Shown here: positions 44,927 through 53,411 of the stretch, one piece after another | How the letters are laid out: each line of letters opens with the position of its first letter | How positions within the stretch are numbered: position 1 is the first letter of the stretch | From: Cyanobium sp. AMD-g | Lineage (GTDB): Bacteria; Cyanobacteriota; Cyanobacteriia; PCC-6307; Cyanobiaceae | NCBI RefSeq assembly: GCF_024346395.1 | Contig: NZ_JAGQCW010000008.1 | Span: 1-64,000, forward strand | Reading direction: 5' to 3' | DNA length: 64,000 bases | Position numbers and translations under genes: made by a program | Notes under the pieces: generated by a model | Seen by the model: the letters and a program-made list of their open reading frames with translations, nothing else | Told to the model about the DNA's origin: nothing | The model's database searches: none

Positions 44927-45035
44927 ACCCGAAAGGCGCGCTCAACGCACCGTCGCGCCGTAAGGCGCGCTCATCTGACCGTCGCGCCGTAAGGCGCGCT
45001 CATCTGACCGTCGCGCCGTAAGGCGCGCTTAGCGA
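44927..45035. repeat. 29-bp tandem repeat, three copies plus a partial one
   Basis: Copies begin at 44949, 44978 and 45007. Each holds GTCGCGCCGTAAGGCGCGC, where GCGCC-GTAA-GGCGC is a small hairpin. A degenerate half-copy lies before (44930-44948, GAAAGGCGCGCTCAACGC). The third copy runs into the last codons of the aldolase/dehydrogenase gene. Lying between convergent genes, the hairpins could act as a bidirectional terminator. No spacers are present, so it is not CRISPR. Confidence 0.85.
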
Positions 45036-47113
45036 ACCATCGCTGCCACGTTGCCGCCATCGACGGTGAGCACGGCGCCGGTGGTGCGCTCCATCCGGGC
45101 CAGGGCCACAAAGGCGTCGGCCACATCGCTGGCGCGCACCTCGGCCCCCAGCAGGTTGCCGGCCATGTAGAGCTCCTCGCTGAGGCCGCGGGCGGCGGAG
45201 CGCTCCTTGATCATGGTGTCGTCGAGCAGGCCGGAGCGGATGCGGTCGGCGTTGATCGCATTGACCCGCACCCCCGCTTCGCCTTCCTCCAGGGCGTACT
45301 GACGGACCAGGGCCAGCAGGGCCGCCTTGCTGATGCCGTAGGCGCCGAAGTTGGGCCCCGGGTTGAGGGCCTGCTTGCTGACGTTGAACAGCAGCTGGCC
45401 GCCCAGGCCCTGGGCGCGGAACACCGCCAGGGCCGCCTGGGCGACGCTCTGGTGGGCGAAGAAGTTGAGCTCGAAGCTGGCCCGCAGGTCGGCGTCGGCC
45501 AGGGTGGCCATCGGGCCGGTCCAGGCGGCGCCGGCATTGCTCACGACGATGTCGAGCCCGCCGAAGTGGGCCGCCACCGCCGCAATGGCGGCCCGCACCG
45601 CCACCGGATCGGTGACGTCACAGGCCGCGGCGAGGGCCCGCTTGCCGCAGGAGGCCGCCACCGCTTCGGCGGCCTCCTGCTCCAGATCGAGCACGGCCAC
45701 GTCAGCCCCGGCGGCGGCGAAGGCCCGGGCGGTGGCCGCGCCGATGGCCCCGGCCGCTCCGGTGACCAGCACCACCTGGCGGGACAGGGGCTTCTCGGCC
45801 GCCTTGCCGAGCTTGGCCTGCTCCAGGCTCCAGTACTCCATGGCAAAGGTGTCGGCCTCGCCCACCGGTGCGAAGCGGCCGATGGCTTCGGCCGCCAGCA
45901 GGGTCTGGGCCCAGGCCTCGGCGATGTCGGCCACGGTGGCCGCCTCGACGGCCGACTTGCCGATGCCCACCAGCCCCAGGCCCGGGATCGCCGCCACCCG
46001 CGGCAGGGGATCGAGCGCCTTTTTGACGCCACCGGCGGCGGCGTTCTGGCGCTGGAAGTAGGCGCGATACTCGGCCCCGTAGGACTCCAGGGCCTGCTCG
46101 ACGGAGCGGCCCCAGGCGGCCAGGGCGTGGCCGTCGCCGCCGGTCGGCAGGGGCGGCAGCACCAGGGGCCGGGCCTTGGTGCGGATCACGTGGTCGGGGG
46201 TGGCGACGCCGCGGCCGGCCCAGTCGCCCAATCGGGCGTCGTCGCTGATGGCTCGGGCCAGGGGGGTGTCGCGCAGCGCCAGGATCCAGTGGGGACGGAC
46301 GCCGGCGGCCACGGCGGCCCGGCCCAGGGCGCCCCGCAGCACCGGCAGCACCGCCGCCGCGGCAGCGGGGCGCTCCGGCACGGCCACCGCATGGAGCGAG
46401 CGTTCGCCCCGGGCCAGGCGCTCCTCGGCCCGCCGCACCAGGTCGATCATCCGGTCGTAGCTCTGCTCGGCCGTGGTGCCGAAGGAGAACAGGCCGTGCT
46501 GCAGCAGCACCATGCCCTCGGGCTCGGTGCCGCCGGCTGCCGCGGCCTCCCAGGCCAGGGCCGCCGCCTTGGCCAGGGCGAAACCGGGCATCACGTAGGG
46601 CACCAGGGCCACCCGATCGCCGTAGACCTCCCGGCACACCTCGGCCGCATCGGGCTGGTCGGCCAGGGCCAGCAGGGCGATCGAGTGGGTGTGATCCACA
46701 AACGTGTGGGGCAGGAAGGCGTGCAGCAGAGCCTCCACCGAGGGGTTGGGGGCGGCCGGATCGATCAGGTTCTGGCGCTGGGCCGCCACCATCGCCTCAT
46801 CGCTGAGGGACTCGAGGACCCGCAGGGCCTGCAGGGGCTCCAGCCGCACCGCCGGATGGCCCGGCGGCTCGATCGTGCCCAGGTCCCAGCCCGATCCCTT
46901 GACGCACAGCACCCGGATCGGCTCGCCCAGCAGACCGTGCACGGTGGTTTTCACCGAGGTGTTGCCGCCGCCGTGCAGCACCAGCTCGGGGTCGGCCCCC
47001 AGCAGCCGGGCCGAGTAGGTGCGCAGGGCCAGGTCTTCGTTCACCCCCTGGTCGCCGTAGCGGGCGATCGCCTCGCGGGCGGCGTCATCCGACCAGCGAT
47101 GTTGCACGGCCAT
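45029..47113 (-). CDS. Bifunctional class II aldolase / short-chain dehydrogenase (RhaD-YuxG type)
   Basis: A 694-residue fusion. The N-terminal 430 residues are a class II aldolase domain with VLHGGGNTSVK (phosphate loop), FVDHTHSIALLAL and LLQHGLFSFG (zinc ligands). The C-terminal 250 residues are an SDR with TGAAGAIGAATA, NAGAAW and the catalytic YGISK. The order matches bifunctional rhamnulose-1-phosphate aldolase/lactaldehyde dehydrogenase proteins that split a deoxyhexulose phosphate to DHAP and lactaldehyde and oxidise the latter. No rhamnose isomerase or kinase is adjacent. The start is the ATG at 47113. The stop lies in the tandem repeat. Confidence 0.9.
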   Translation of the reverse strand: MAVQHRWSDDAAREAIARYGDQGVNEDLALRTYSARLLGADPELVLHGGGNTSVKTTVHGLLGEPIRVLCVKGSGWDLGTIEPPGHPAVRLEPLQALRVLESLSDEAMVAAQRQNLIDPAAPNPSVEALLHAFLPHTFVDHTHSIALLALADQPDAAEVCREVYGDRVALVPYVMPGFALAKAAALAWEAAAAGGTEPEGMVLLQHGLFSFGTTAEQSYDRMIDLVRRAEERLARGERSLHAVAVPERPAAAAAVLPVLRGALGRAAVAAGVRPHWILALRDTPLARAISDDARLGDWAGRGVATPDHVIRTKARPLVLPPLPTGGDGHALAAWGRSVEQALESYGAEYRAYFQRQNAAAGGVKKALDPLPRVAAIPGLGLVGIGKSAVEAATVADIAEAWAQTLLAAEAIGRFAPVGEADTFAMEYWSLEQAKLGKAAEKPLSRQVVLVTGAAGAIGAATARAFAAAGADVAVLDLEQEAAEAVAASCGKRALAAACDVTDPVAVRAAIAAVAAHFGGLDIVVSNAGAAWTGPMATLADADLRASFELNFFAHQSVAQAALAVFRAQGLGGQLLFNVSKQALNPGPNFGAYGISKAALLALVRQYALEEGEAGVRVNAINADRIRSGLLDDTMIKERSAARGLSEELYMAGNLLGAEVRASDVADAFVALARMERTTGAVLTVDGGNVAAMVR

Positions 47114-47171
47114 GGGGCGAAACGGTGACTCTGGGGGGAGACTACGGGGAGCGATCCTCCAGGGGCTGCCC

Positions 47172-47612
47172 GTGTCCATCCGCTGCCGCCGCCAGGACTG
47201 GAAGCCGTGGGCCGGCGGCGTGTTGCTGCCCCTGCTCCTGGCCATTGGGATCGGGGTGGCGGCCCCCGCCCAAGCCCAGGCGATCCCGCCCCAGATCCCC
47301 CGCGACGGCTGGAAGGACTGCGAATACAACGACAAGCCCCTGGCCTGCGTGGATGAGCAGCTCCCCGGCGGCCTGAAGATCCGCTGGAAGGACGGCCAGT
47401 CGATGACCTACCGGGCGGTGTCCGGCAAGGGCAAGGACGCCATCGGCAGCGACCTGCTGCGCGACCGGCTGGGGGGACTCTGGCGCCGGGAGCTCTACGT
47501 CCAGGGCAACATCACCCTCACCAACGAGGCCAACGGCAACCGGATCTTCGTGCCGCTGCGCTTCCCCTGCAAACCGCCCCTGAAGGGGGAGGTGGGCTAC
47601 TGCCGCTACTGA
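47172..47612 (+). CDS. Exported hypothetical protein
   Basis: A 146-residue protein from a GTG at 47172, with a strong signal peptide (WAGGVLLPLLLAIGIGVAAP, cleavage near AQA-QA). The mature domain of about 105 residues has four Cys (CEYNDKPLAC, FPCKPP, YC) that could form two disulfides, and GLKIRWKDGQSMTYR recalling the RIYWADGSKT segment of the lipoprotein at 330. I see no named family. It is divergent from the aldolase gene and followed after 11 bases by the MDR oxidoreductase. Confidence 0.72.
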   Translation: MSIRCRRQDWKPWAGGVLLPLLLAIGIGVAAPAQAQAIPPQIPRDGWKDCEYNDKPLACVDEQLPGGLKIRWKDGQSMTYRAVSGKGKDAIGSDLLRDRLGGLWRRELYVQGNITLTNEANGNRIFVPLRFPCKPPLKGEVGYCRY

Positions 47613-47623
47613 CCCCGCCCGCC

Positions 47624-48616
47624 ATGCGAGCGATCCTCGCCACCCCGGCCCTGGTCGACACGGAGCTGCCGGAGCCCGTCCACGGCCCCCACGACCTGCT
47701 GGTGCGGATCGAGGCGGTGGCGGTGAACCCGATCGACACCAAGCTGCGGGCCGCCGTGCGCGAAGGGGATCCACCCCGGCAGCTGGGCTGGGACGCCGCC
47801 GGGGTGGTGGCGGCGACCGGGGAGCGGGTGAGCCGCTTCCGGGTGGGGGATGCGGTGATGTTCGCCGGCGATGCGGGACGGGCCGGCTGCAACGCCGAGG
47901 CCGTGCTGGTGGACGGGCGGCTGGTGGGCCGCAGACCGCCCCGGCTCTCCTGGGCCGAGGCCGCCGCCGTGCCGCTGACGGGCCTGACGGCCTGGGAGGC
48001 CCTGTTCGAGCGGCTCGGGCTGGATCCAACCGGTGGCACTGGGCGGGGCCGCAGTCTGCTGATCCTCGGCGGCGCGGGCGGGGTGGGCTCGATCGCCATC
48101 CAGCTGGCCCGCCGGGCCGGGGCGGTGGTGATCGCCAGCGCCTCGCGCCCCAAAAGCGCCGCCTGGGTGCGGGAGCTGGGGGCCGACCACGTCGTCGACC
48201 ACCACCAACCCCTGGCGCCCCAGCTGGCCGCCCTGGGCTTCGAGACGGTGGATCGGATCGCCAACTTCAGCGACACCGACGCCTACTGGGAGGTGATGGC
48301 CGAGCTCATCGCCCCGCTGGGCTCGATCGTGGCGATCGTGGGCAACCGCCGCCCGCTCGACCTCAACCGGCTCAAGGCCAAGAGCGTGACCTTCGCCTGG
48401 GAGTTCATGTTCACGCGCTCCCAGTTCCAGACCGCCGACATGGGCCTGCAGGGGGAGATCCTCGACCGGCTCGCCCAGCTCTTCGAGGCCGGCGAGCTGC
48501 GCCCGACCCTGGGCCGCACCCTCAGCCCCATCAACGCCGCCAACCTGGAGATCGCCCACGCCCAGCTGGCCTCCGGCAGCACGGTCGGCAAGATCGCCCT
48601 GGTGGGCTGGGGCTGA
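47624..48616 (+). CDS. Zinc-type/MDR quinone oxidoreductase-like dehydrogenase
   Basis: A 330-residue medium-chain dehydrogenase/reductase. The N-terminal GroES-like domain contains AVAVNPIDTKLRA and GWDAAGVVAATGE. The Rossmann domain contains LILGGAGGVGSIAIQLAR and binds NAD(P)H. The structural-zinc Cys loop of classical alcohol dehydrogenases is missing, placing it with the ZADH1/QOR group that reduces quinones or enals. The substrate is unknown. Confidence 0.9.
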   Translation: MRAILATPALVDTELPEPVHGPHDLLVRIEAVAVNPIDTKLRAAVREGDPPRQLGWDAAGVVAATGERVSRFRVGDAVMFAGDAGRAGCNAEAVLVDGRLVGRRPPRLSWAEAAAVPLTGLTAWEALFERLGLDPTGGTGRGRSLLILGGAGGVGSIAIQLARRAGAVVIASASRPKSAAWVRELGADHVVDHHQPLAPQLAALGFETVDRIANFSDTDAYWEVMAELIAPLGSIVAIVGNRRPLDLNRLKAKSVTFAWEFMFTRSQFQTADMGLQGEILDRLAQLFEAGELRPTLGRTLSPINAANLEIAHAQLASGSTVGKIALVGWG

Positions 48617-48625
48617 GGCCAGCCC

Positions 48626-49603
48626 TCAGCGCACGGCCACCAGCACCCGGTGGCGCGGGTCGCAGGCCTGGCGGCGCACGTCGCGGAAGCCGGCCTGCTC
48701 CAGGGTCCTGGGCAGATCAAGGCTGAAGTAGTCCGCCAGGTAGGGCTCGGTGCTCTTGAGCAGGGTGGCGATCGGCGCCGGCAGCCGACGGATCACGGCC
48801 GAATCCGGGTCCTGATCCACCAGGGCCACGGCCCCGCCGGGCCGCAGCAGGCGGGCCGCCTCCCGCAGCACCGCCCGGGTGGCCTCCATCGGCAACTCAT
48901 GGCAGACGAACTGGAGGGTGATCAGGTCGACGCTGGCCGCCGGCAAGCCGGTGGCTTCAGCGGCGGCGTGGTGCCAGCGGCGGATCCGCTCGCCGGGGTC
49001 GCGGACCCTGGCCACCGCCAGCATCTGGGGGGAGAGGTCGAGACCTTCGACGGCGACGCCCGTGCCCTCGCGCCGCTCCAGCCAGTCCTGGAGCGCCAGG
49101 GTGCCGACGCCCACCGAGCAGCCGATGTCGAGGGCACTGCGCACCGGGCCGGTGAGGCTGGGCTCGATCGCCGCGAAGATCGCGTCCCGCAGCCGCCGCT
49201 GGGCTTGGTGGGGCTCGAGGGTTTCCCCTGGCCACACCCGCAGGGCCATGGCGTCGGTGGCCTGCTCCGCCTCGCCGGCCGCCTGCCAGCAGAGGTTGCC
49301 CTCCTGGTAGGCGTGGAACCGGGCCCGGTAGTAGGGCGGAGTCTGCGTGGCCGCATCGGTGCTGCTGGCCAGCAGCGGCTCGGCCAGGCGCACGAGCTCC
49401 TCGCGTCGGGCCCGCCAGGCGATGCCACGGCGCTCGGCGGTGCGGATGATCAGCTGACGGGCCTGCAGGAACAGCAGCCTCCGCAGCGGCTCGACGGCCA
49501 GCAGCCGATCAATCAGCCAGCCGAGGGGATGGCGCGAGGCCACCCAGTTGGGGGGCGGGGCGGCGGCGGTCAGGTCCGAAGCGGCGGGCTGGGCCTGGGC
49601 CAT
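48626..49603 (-). CDS. SAM-dependent methyltransferase
   Basis: A 325-residue protein from the ATG at 49603. ALDIGCSVGVGTLALQDWL is motif I of class I methyltransferases, followed by VEGLDLSPQMLAVAR (motif II) and DLITLQFVCHELPMEATRAV and RLLRPGGAVALVDQDP (later motifs). The N-terminal 130 residues are helical and include PLGWLIDRLLAVEPLRRLLF, perhaps membrane associated. The class resembles UbiE/quinone or small-molecule C-methyltransferases, but the substrate cannot be told. It is convergent with the MDR gene. Confidence 0.88.
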   Translation of the reverse strand: MAQAQPAASDLTAAAPPPNWVASRHPLGWLIDRLLAVEPLRRLLFLQARQLIIRTAERRGIAWRARREELVRLAEPLLASSTDAATQTPPYYRARFHAYQEGNLCWQAAGEAEQATDAMALRVWPGETLEPHQAQRRLRDAIFAAIEPSLTGPVRSALDIGCSVGVGTLALQDWLERREGTGVAVEGLDLSPQMLAVARVRDPGERIRRWHHAAAEATGLPAASVDLITLQFVCHELPMEATRAVLREAARLLRPGGAVALVDQDPDSAVIRRLPAPIATLLKSTEPYLADYFSLDLPRTLEQAGFRDVRRQACDPRHRVLVAVR

Positions 49604-49667
49604 GGATGGGAGCAAAGGAGGAGGGGTCGCGGGACGGTTCCGCGAGCCCCATTCTCCCCGCCCTGCC

Positions 49668-50921
49668 TCAGAAACCGCCGGGCATGCCGGGGCCACTCCC
49701 TGAGGCCAGGCGCCGGACCACATCCAGCAGGAACCCGTCCTGCCCATGGGCGGCCAGCAGCGACAGCCCCAGCGGCACCCCGGAGACCTCGGCCATCGGC
49801 AGCGACACGTGGGGCAGCCGGCCCAGGCCGGCCACGGACGTCAGCGAGAGGGTGCGGGGGTAGTAGGTGCTGCCGCTGCCGGACCCCTGGAGCGAACGGG
49901 CGGGGTCCGCCTCCGCCAGCCGCGGGGCGAGCGCGGGGGTGGTGGGCAGGCAGAGCAGGTCATGGGGCCCCAGAAAGCGGCGCAGGCGCCGGTGGATCCG
50001 CCCGCGGCGCTCCAGGGCCTGGCCGATGCGCCGGCGATCGAGCTGGAGGGTGAGCGCCAGGCTGGCGGCGGTGGAGGGGCCGAGCACGGGGCTGGCGGTG
50101 TCGATCCAGCCCCCCAGACAGCTGCGGATCTCGGCCCACTGCAGCACGGAGTAGGTGTCACACCAGGCGGAGAAGCTGGCCAGGGCGCCGTCGCCGGCCA
50201 GCTCAGCAAGAGAAATCTCCCGCACCCGGTCACCGAAGCGCTGCCGCAGCCCCTGCAGGGGTTTGCTCAGGGCCTGCGCCACCTCTGGATCCGCCAGGGC
50301 GAAGGCCTCGCTGACGACATAAAGGGCGCTCGGTTCCATGGGCGGCGCGACGTCATCGGCGAGCAGCACCGTGGCCACCCGGGCCAGCAGGTCCGCCGTC
50401 GGCGCGAACAGACCCACGGTGTCGAAGCTGGGGGCCAGGGGATTCACCCCGGCCACCGAGATGAGGCCATGGGAGGGGCGGAAACCGAACAGGCCGCAGT
50501 TGCTCGCCGGCACCCGCACCGATCCGCCGGTGTCCGTGCCGAGGGCCACATCCACCAGGCCGCAGGCCACCGCGGACGCCGATCCGCTCGAGGATCCTCC
50601 AGGCACCCGCTCCGGTGCCCGGGGATTCAGGGGTGTGCCCTCGAAGTGGTTCCTGCCGAGCAGGCTGAAGGCCAGCTCATCGGACACGGTCTTGCCCAGA
50701 CAGCAAGCGCCGGCCCCCAGCAACTGCTCGACGCAGACGGCGTGGACAGCCGCGGGCGGATGGGTGTCCCGCCAGGTGGGGTTGCCGCAGCCGGTGGTCC
50801 AGCCGGCGACATCGATGACGTCCTTGACGGCGAACGTCAGCCCATCGAGGGGGCCGGAGCCGGTGGGCGGCACCGTGAAGCTGGCCACGAAGGCGTTGCT
50901 GTCGGTGTGGCTGTCGGTCAC
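49668..50921 (-). CDS. Amidase-signature hydrolase, cytosolic
   Basis: A 417-residue protein from a GTG at 50921. It has the Ser-cisSer-Lys triad: Lys in LTFAVKDVIDVAG, cis-Ser in [13 protein letters not shown] and nucleophile Ser in GTDTGGSVRVPASNCG. No signal peptide. Similar in length to AtzF/indoleacetamide-type amidases, shorter than GatA. The amide substrate is unknown. It is downstream of the TsuA-like gene by 41 bases on the same strand, so it may be part of that transcript. Confidence 0.88.
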   Translation of the reverse strand: MTDSHTDSNAFVASFTVPPTGSGPLDGLTFAVKDVIDVAGWTTGCGNPTWRDTHPPAAVHAVCVEQLLGAGACCLGKTVSDELAFSLLGRNHFEGTPLNPRAPERVPGGSSSGSASAVACGLVDVALGTDTGGSVRVPASNCGLFGFRPSHGLISVAGVNPLAPSFDTVGLFAPTADLLARVATVLLADDVAPPMEPSALYVVSEAFALADPEVAQALSKPLQGLRQRFGDRVREISLAELAGDGALASFSAWCDTYSVLQWAEIRSCLGGWIDTASPVLGPSTAASLALTLQLDRRRIGQALERRGRIHRRLRRFLGPHDLLCLPTTPALAPRLAEADPARSLQGSGSGSTYYPRTLSLTSVAGLGRLPHVSLPMAEVSGVPLGLSLLAAHGQDGFLLDVVRRLASGSGPGMPGGF

Positions 50922-50962
50922 AGCGTGGTGCGGTGGGGCGCCCGCCGGAGCGGGGCGGCGAC

Positions 50963-52096
50963 TCAGTCTGGCTGCGCTGCGGTCCCCGGCGCCGGGCGCA
51001 ACCGCAGCGAGGCGGCAAAGCCCAGCAGGGCCACAGCCAGCCAGATCCAGCCGTGCAGGCTGAAGCTCATCACCCCGCCCAGGAAGGCGTTGACGTTGCA
51101 ACCCGACGCCAGCAACCCGCCGTAACCCATCAGCAGGCCGCCGAAGCCTCGCCGGGCCAGTTCCGGCAGGGCCTGGGGCCTCTCACCCCGCCAGCGAAAA
51201 CGGCCCTGGCCGATGGCCGTGGCCACGGCGCCATAGAGCAGGCCCAGGTCCACGAGCACGGCGTCGTTGAACAGCCAGGCGTCCCAGCCCGCCAACTGGA
51301 CCTGGCCCCGGGGGCTCGACCAGAACAGGCTGGTCTGGGGATCCCAGCCCAGGGCCTGGGCCGTGTGGGCGCCACTGAGGGCCAGGCCCCAGAGCACCCT
51401 CCAAGGCTCGGCCGTCACCAGCAGCAGGCCGGTGGCCAGCACAGCCACGGCAACCGCGCCGCCGTAGGGGCCGCGGCTCTCGCCACGCCACGGCAGCTGG
51501 CCACTCCAGCGCCAGAGCAGCACGGCGATCAGGGCGATCAGAGCGAGCTGCAGCGCCACAGACCCCGCCAGCCCGAACAGTTCCAGACCCGAGGGGGAGG
51601 GGAGGCGGGGCAGGCCAAGGGCGGCCAGCTGGGGGGCGTGCAGGGTGCCCAGAAAGGCACCGACCACCAGACCGATCAGGGCGGCCACCACGCCGCCCCC
51701 GCCCTTGGAGGCCGCGGCCAGGGTGCCGCAGCCGCAGCCACGGGCCCGCTCCATGCCGATGCCGAAGAGGAAGGCACCAGCCAGGAACGGCAGGCTGAGG
51801 GGGGTGGCCAGCAGCTTCGGGCGCAGGCCGGTGAGGGGCTCAACGGCGAGCACCAGGGCCATGGCGATGACCAGCAGCGCCGCCAGCAGCAACTGGGCGA
51901 AGAAAGGGCCGGGATCGCGCCGCTCCAGCAGTCGGCGGTAGCCGGAGGCGAAACCGAAATCAGAGCGGACCAGCCCATGGCCGAGGCCGCAGCCCAGGCC
52001 CCAGACGAGGGCCGAAGCCGGTTGCCTGGCCGCCAGGGCCACCCCAATCGCTATGGCCGGGGCCACAGCCAGAGCAGTGCAAAGCGGCTGCTTCAA
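50963..52096 (-). CDS. YeeE/YedE-family thiosulfate/sulfur-compound importer (TsuA-like)
   Basis: A 377-residue membrane protein, TTG start. It has two inverted halves, each with a conserved Cys loop: GMERARGCGCGTLAAASKGG in the first and MGYGGLLASGCNVNAFLGG in the second. These match the Cys residues that relay thiosulfate through the TsuA pore. About ten to twelve hydrophobic segments. The adjacent exported rhodanese makes import of thiosulfate or sulfane sulfur likely. Its first codon overlaps the stop of the 43-residue exported peptide gene (TTGA). Confidence 0.88.
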   Translation of the reverse strand: MKQPLCTALAVAPAIAIGVALAARQPASALVWGLGCGLGHGLVRSDFGFASGYRRLLERRDPGPFFAQLLLAALLVIAMALVLAVEPLTGLRPKLLATPLSLPFLAGAFLFGIGMERARGCGCGTLAAASKGGGGVVAALIGLVVGAFLGTLHAPQLAALGLPRLPSPSGLELFGLAGSVALQLALIALIAVLLWRWSGQLPWRGESRGPYGGAVAVAVLATGLLLVTAEPWRVLWGLALSGAHTAQALGWDPQTSLFWSSPRGQVQLAGWDAWLFNDAVLVDLGLLYGAVATAIGQGRFRWRGERPQALPELARRGFGGLLMGYGGLLASGCNVNAFLGGVMSFSLHGWIWLAVALLGFAASLRLRPAPGTAAQPD

Positions 52097-52224
52097 CGCT
52101 TCTTCGACTTGGCGGCAGGGGGCGAGCTGTCGCTGCCGGTGTCACAGGCCAGGGCGGCGGCCGGTGCGAACAGGAGCAGCAGCAGGACGGCGAGCGCCCA
52201 GAAGCGGCTTCTTGACAAAGACAT
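52093..52224 (-). CDS. 43-residue exported peptide in the sulfur operon
   Basis: A short gene, ATG at 52224: MSLSRSRFWALAVLLLLLFA then PAAALACDTGSDSSPPAAKS and KKR. It has a clean signal peptide with SPase I site ALA-CDT, so the mature peptide would be about 17 residues with one N-terminal Cys. The Cys could carry sulfur or (less likely, since the lipobox is imperfect) lipid. It is 17 bases downstream of the rhodanese gene and overlaps the TsuA-like start by 4 bases, which argues for a real, translated gene. I do not recognise it. Confidence 0.65.
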   Translation of the reverse strand: MSLSRSRFWALAVLLLLLFAPAAALACDTGSDSSPPAAKSKKR

Positions 52225-52241
52225 GGATGGGGGAAGCGACA

Positions 52242-53285
52242 TCAGCGGCTGCTCACCTGGGCCGGACTGCCTTCAGGACCCACGGCGATCGGCAGCTTGG
52301 TGGCGCTGTACTCGGTCCAGGAGCCTTCATAGATCCGCACGTTGGGGTACTTGAGCAGATGCTTCAGGGTAAGGAACTGGAGGCTCGCTTCCCGGCCGGT
52401 GCTGCAGGAGACGATCACCTCCTTGTCGGGGGTGATGCCACGGCTGACCAGCAGGGCCCGGATCTCCTCGAGCGAGCGGAGCTTGTGGGCGTTCTTCTTG
52501 GCCTCATCGGCGTTGGTGGCTTCGGTGAACGTCTGCCAGGGGATGTTCTTGGCGCCGGGGATGTGGCCGTTGCGGATGAAGGTCTGGTCGGTGCCCTCGA
52601 ACTGAGCCTTGGGCCGTGGGTCGATGATCACCACGTTGCTTTTGCCGATCAGGGGCACCAGCTCGTTCAGGGGAATGGCCAGACCCTTGACCGTGGTGGG
52701 GCGGAAGGACCCGGACTGGAACGTCGGGAAGGCCTTGGTGGTGGGCTGGGAGGCCGCCTTGTAGCCACTCAGGCCGCCGTCGACGATCGCCACCTGGCGC
52801 ACGCCGCTCTTTTCAAGGATGTAGGCGACCAGGGAGGTGCCCAGAACGTCATTGCCTTCGGAGTAAACGAGCACCGAATCCTTGTTGGAGATTCCCGCCT
52901 GGCTCAGCAGACTGGCCAGCTTGGTGGGGCCCCAGATCTGGAAGGGCAGGCGACCGTTGGGTCCGCGGAAGGCCTGCTCCGAGAGATGGACGGCACCCGG
53001 CACGTGGCCACCGATGTAGGAGAGGGGGGGCACTGGACGCACGTCCAGCACTTTCCAGCGGCCCGAGCTGGCGGCGGCAGCGGCCTGCTCAGGGGAGAAC
53101 ACCTGGAAGCTGGTGCCCCCCGGAGCCAGGCTGGTGACGCCCGCAGCCGCCTGGGCGGGAGCGGCGGCCTGGGCCTGGGTGCTGGTGGCGCTCCCGAGGG
53201 CGAAGGTGGTGGCCGTGGCGATGGCGGTTCCGGCCGCTACCGAGAGCAGCAGGCGGCGGGTGAGACGAGACGGCAGGACATCCAT
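52242..53285 (-). CDS. Exported two-domain rhodanese (thiosulfate sulfurtransferase)
   Basis: A 347-residue protein. The N-terminus MDVLPSRLTRRLLLSVAAGT has twin Arg before a hydrophobic core, suggesting Tat or Sec export. Domain 1 (about 55-180, VLDVRPVPPLSYIGGHVPGA) lacks the active-site Cys (VLVYSEGNDVL). Domain 2 (about 200-340) has SCSTGREASLQF with the catalytic Cys and IDPRPKAQFEG. It transfers sulfane sulfur from thiosulfate to a thiol acceptor outside the cytoplasm. It is the first gene of the run rhodanese, small peptide, TsuA-like channel. Confidence 0.92.
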   Translation of the reverse strand: MDVLPSRLTRRLLLSVAAGTAIATATTFALGSATSTQAQAAAPAQAAAGVTSLAPGGTSFQVFSPEQAAAAASSGRWKVLDVRPVPPLSYIGGHVPGAVHLSEQAFRGPNGRLPFQIWGPTKLASLLSQAGISNKDSVLVYSEGNDVLGTSLVAYILEKSGVRQVAIVDGGLSGYKAASQPTTKAFPTFQSGSFRPTTVKGLAIPLNELVPLIGKSNVVIIDPRPKAQFEGTDQTFIRNGHIPGAKNIPWQTFTEATNADEAKKNAHKLRSLEEIRALLVSRGITPDKEVIVSCSTGREASLQFLTLKHLLKYPNVRIYEGSWTEYSATKLPIAVGPEGSPAQVSSR

Positions 53286-53304
53286 TGGACATAAAGGTGA
53301 TCGA

Positions 53305-53310
53305 TGTATA
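53305..53310 (-). promoter_or_regulatory. Putative -10 (TATACA) of the sulfur operon
   Basis: On the minus strand TATACA lies 19 bases before the rhodanese ATG in an AT-richer stretch (53286-53375). No clear -35. Confidence 0.35.
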
Positions 53311-53411
53311 GATGTTTAAGGGATGGCAGGACACCCCCCTTGTCATCGTGATGACATTGAAATATTCGAAACTGAATGGGGGTACCGTTCCAGCGACCCC
53401 GCGAACAAGCC

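Noticed and set aside
44949-45035. Possible CRISPR array
   Set aside because: The 29-bp units are directly contiguous with no spacers and no cas genes are nearby.
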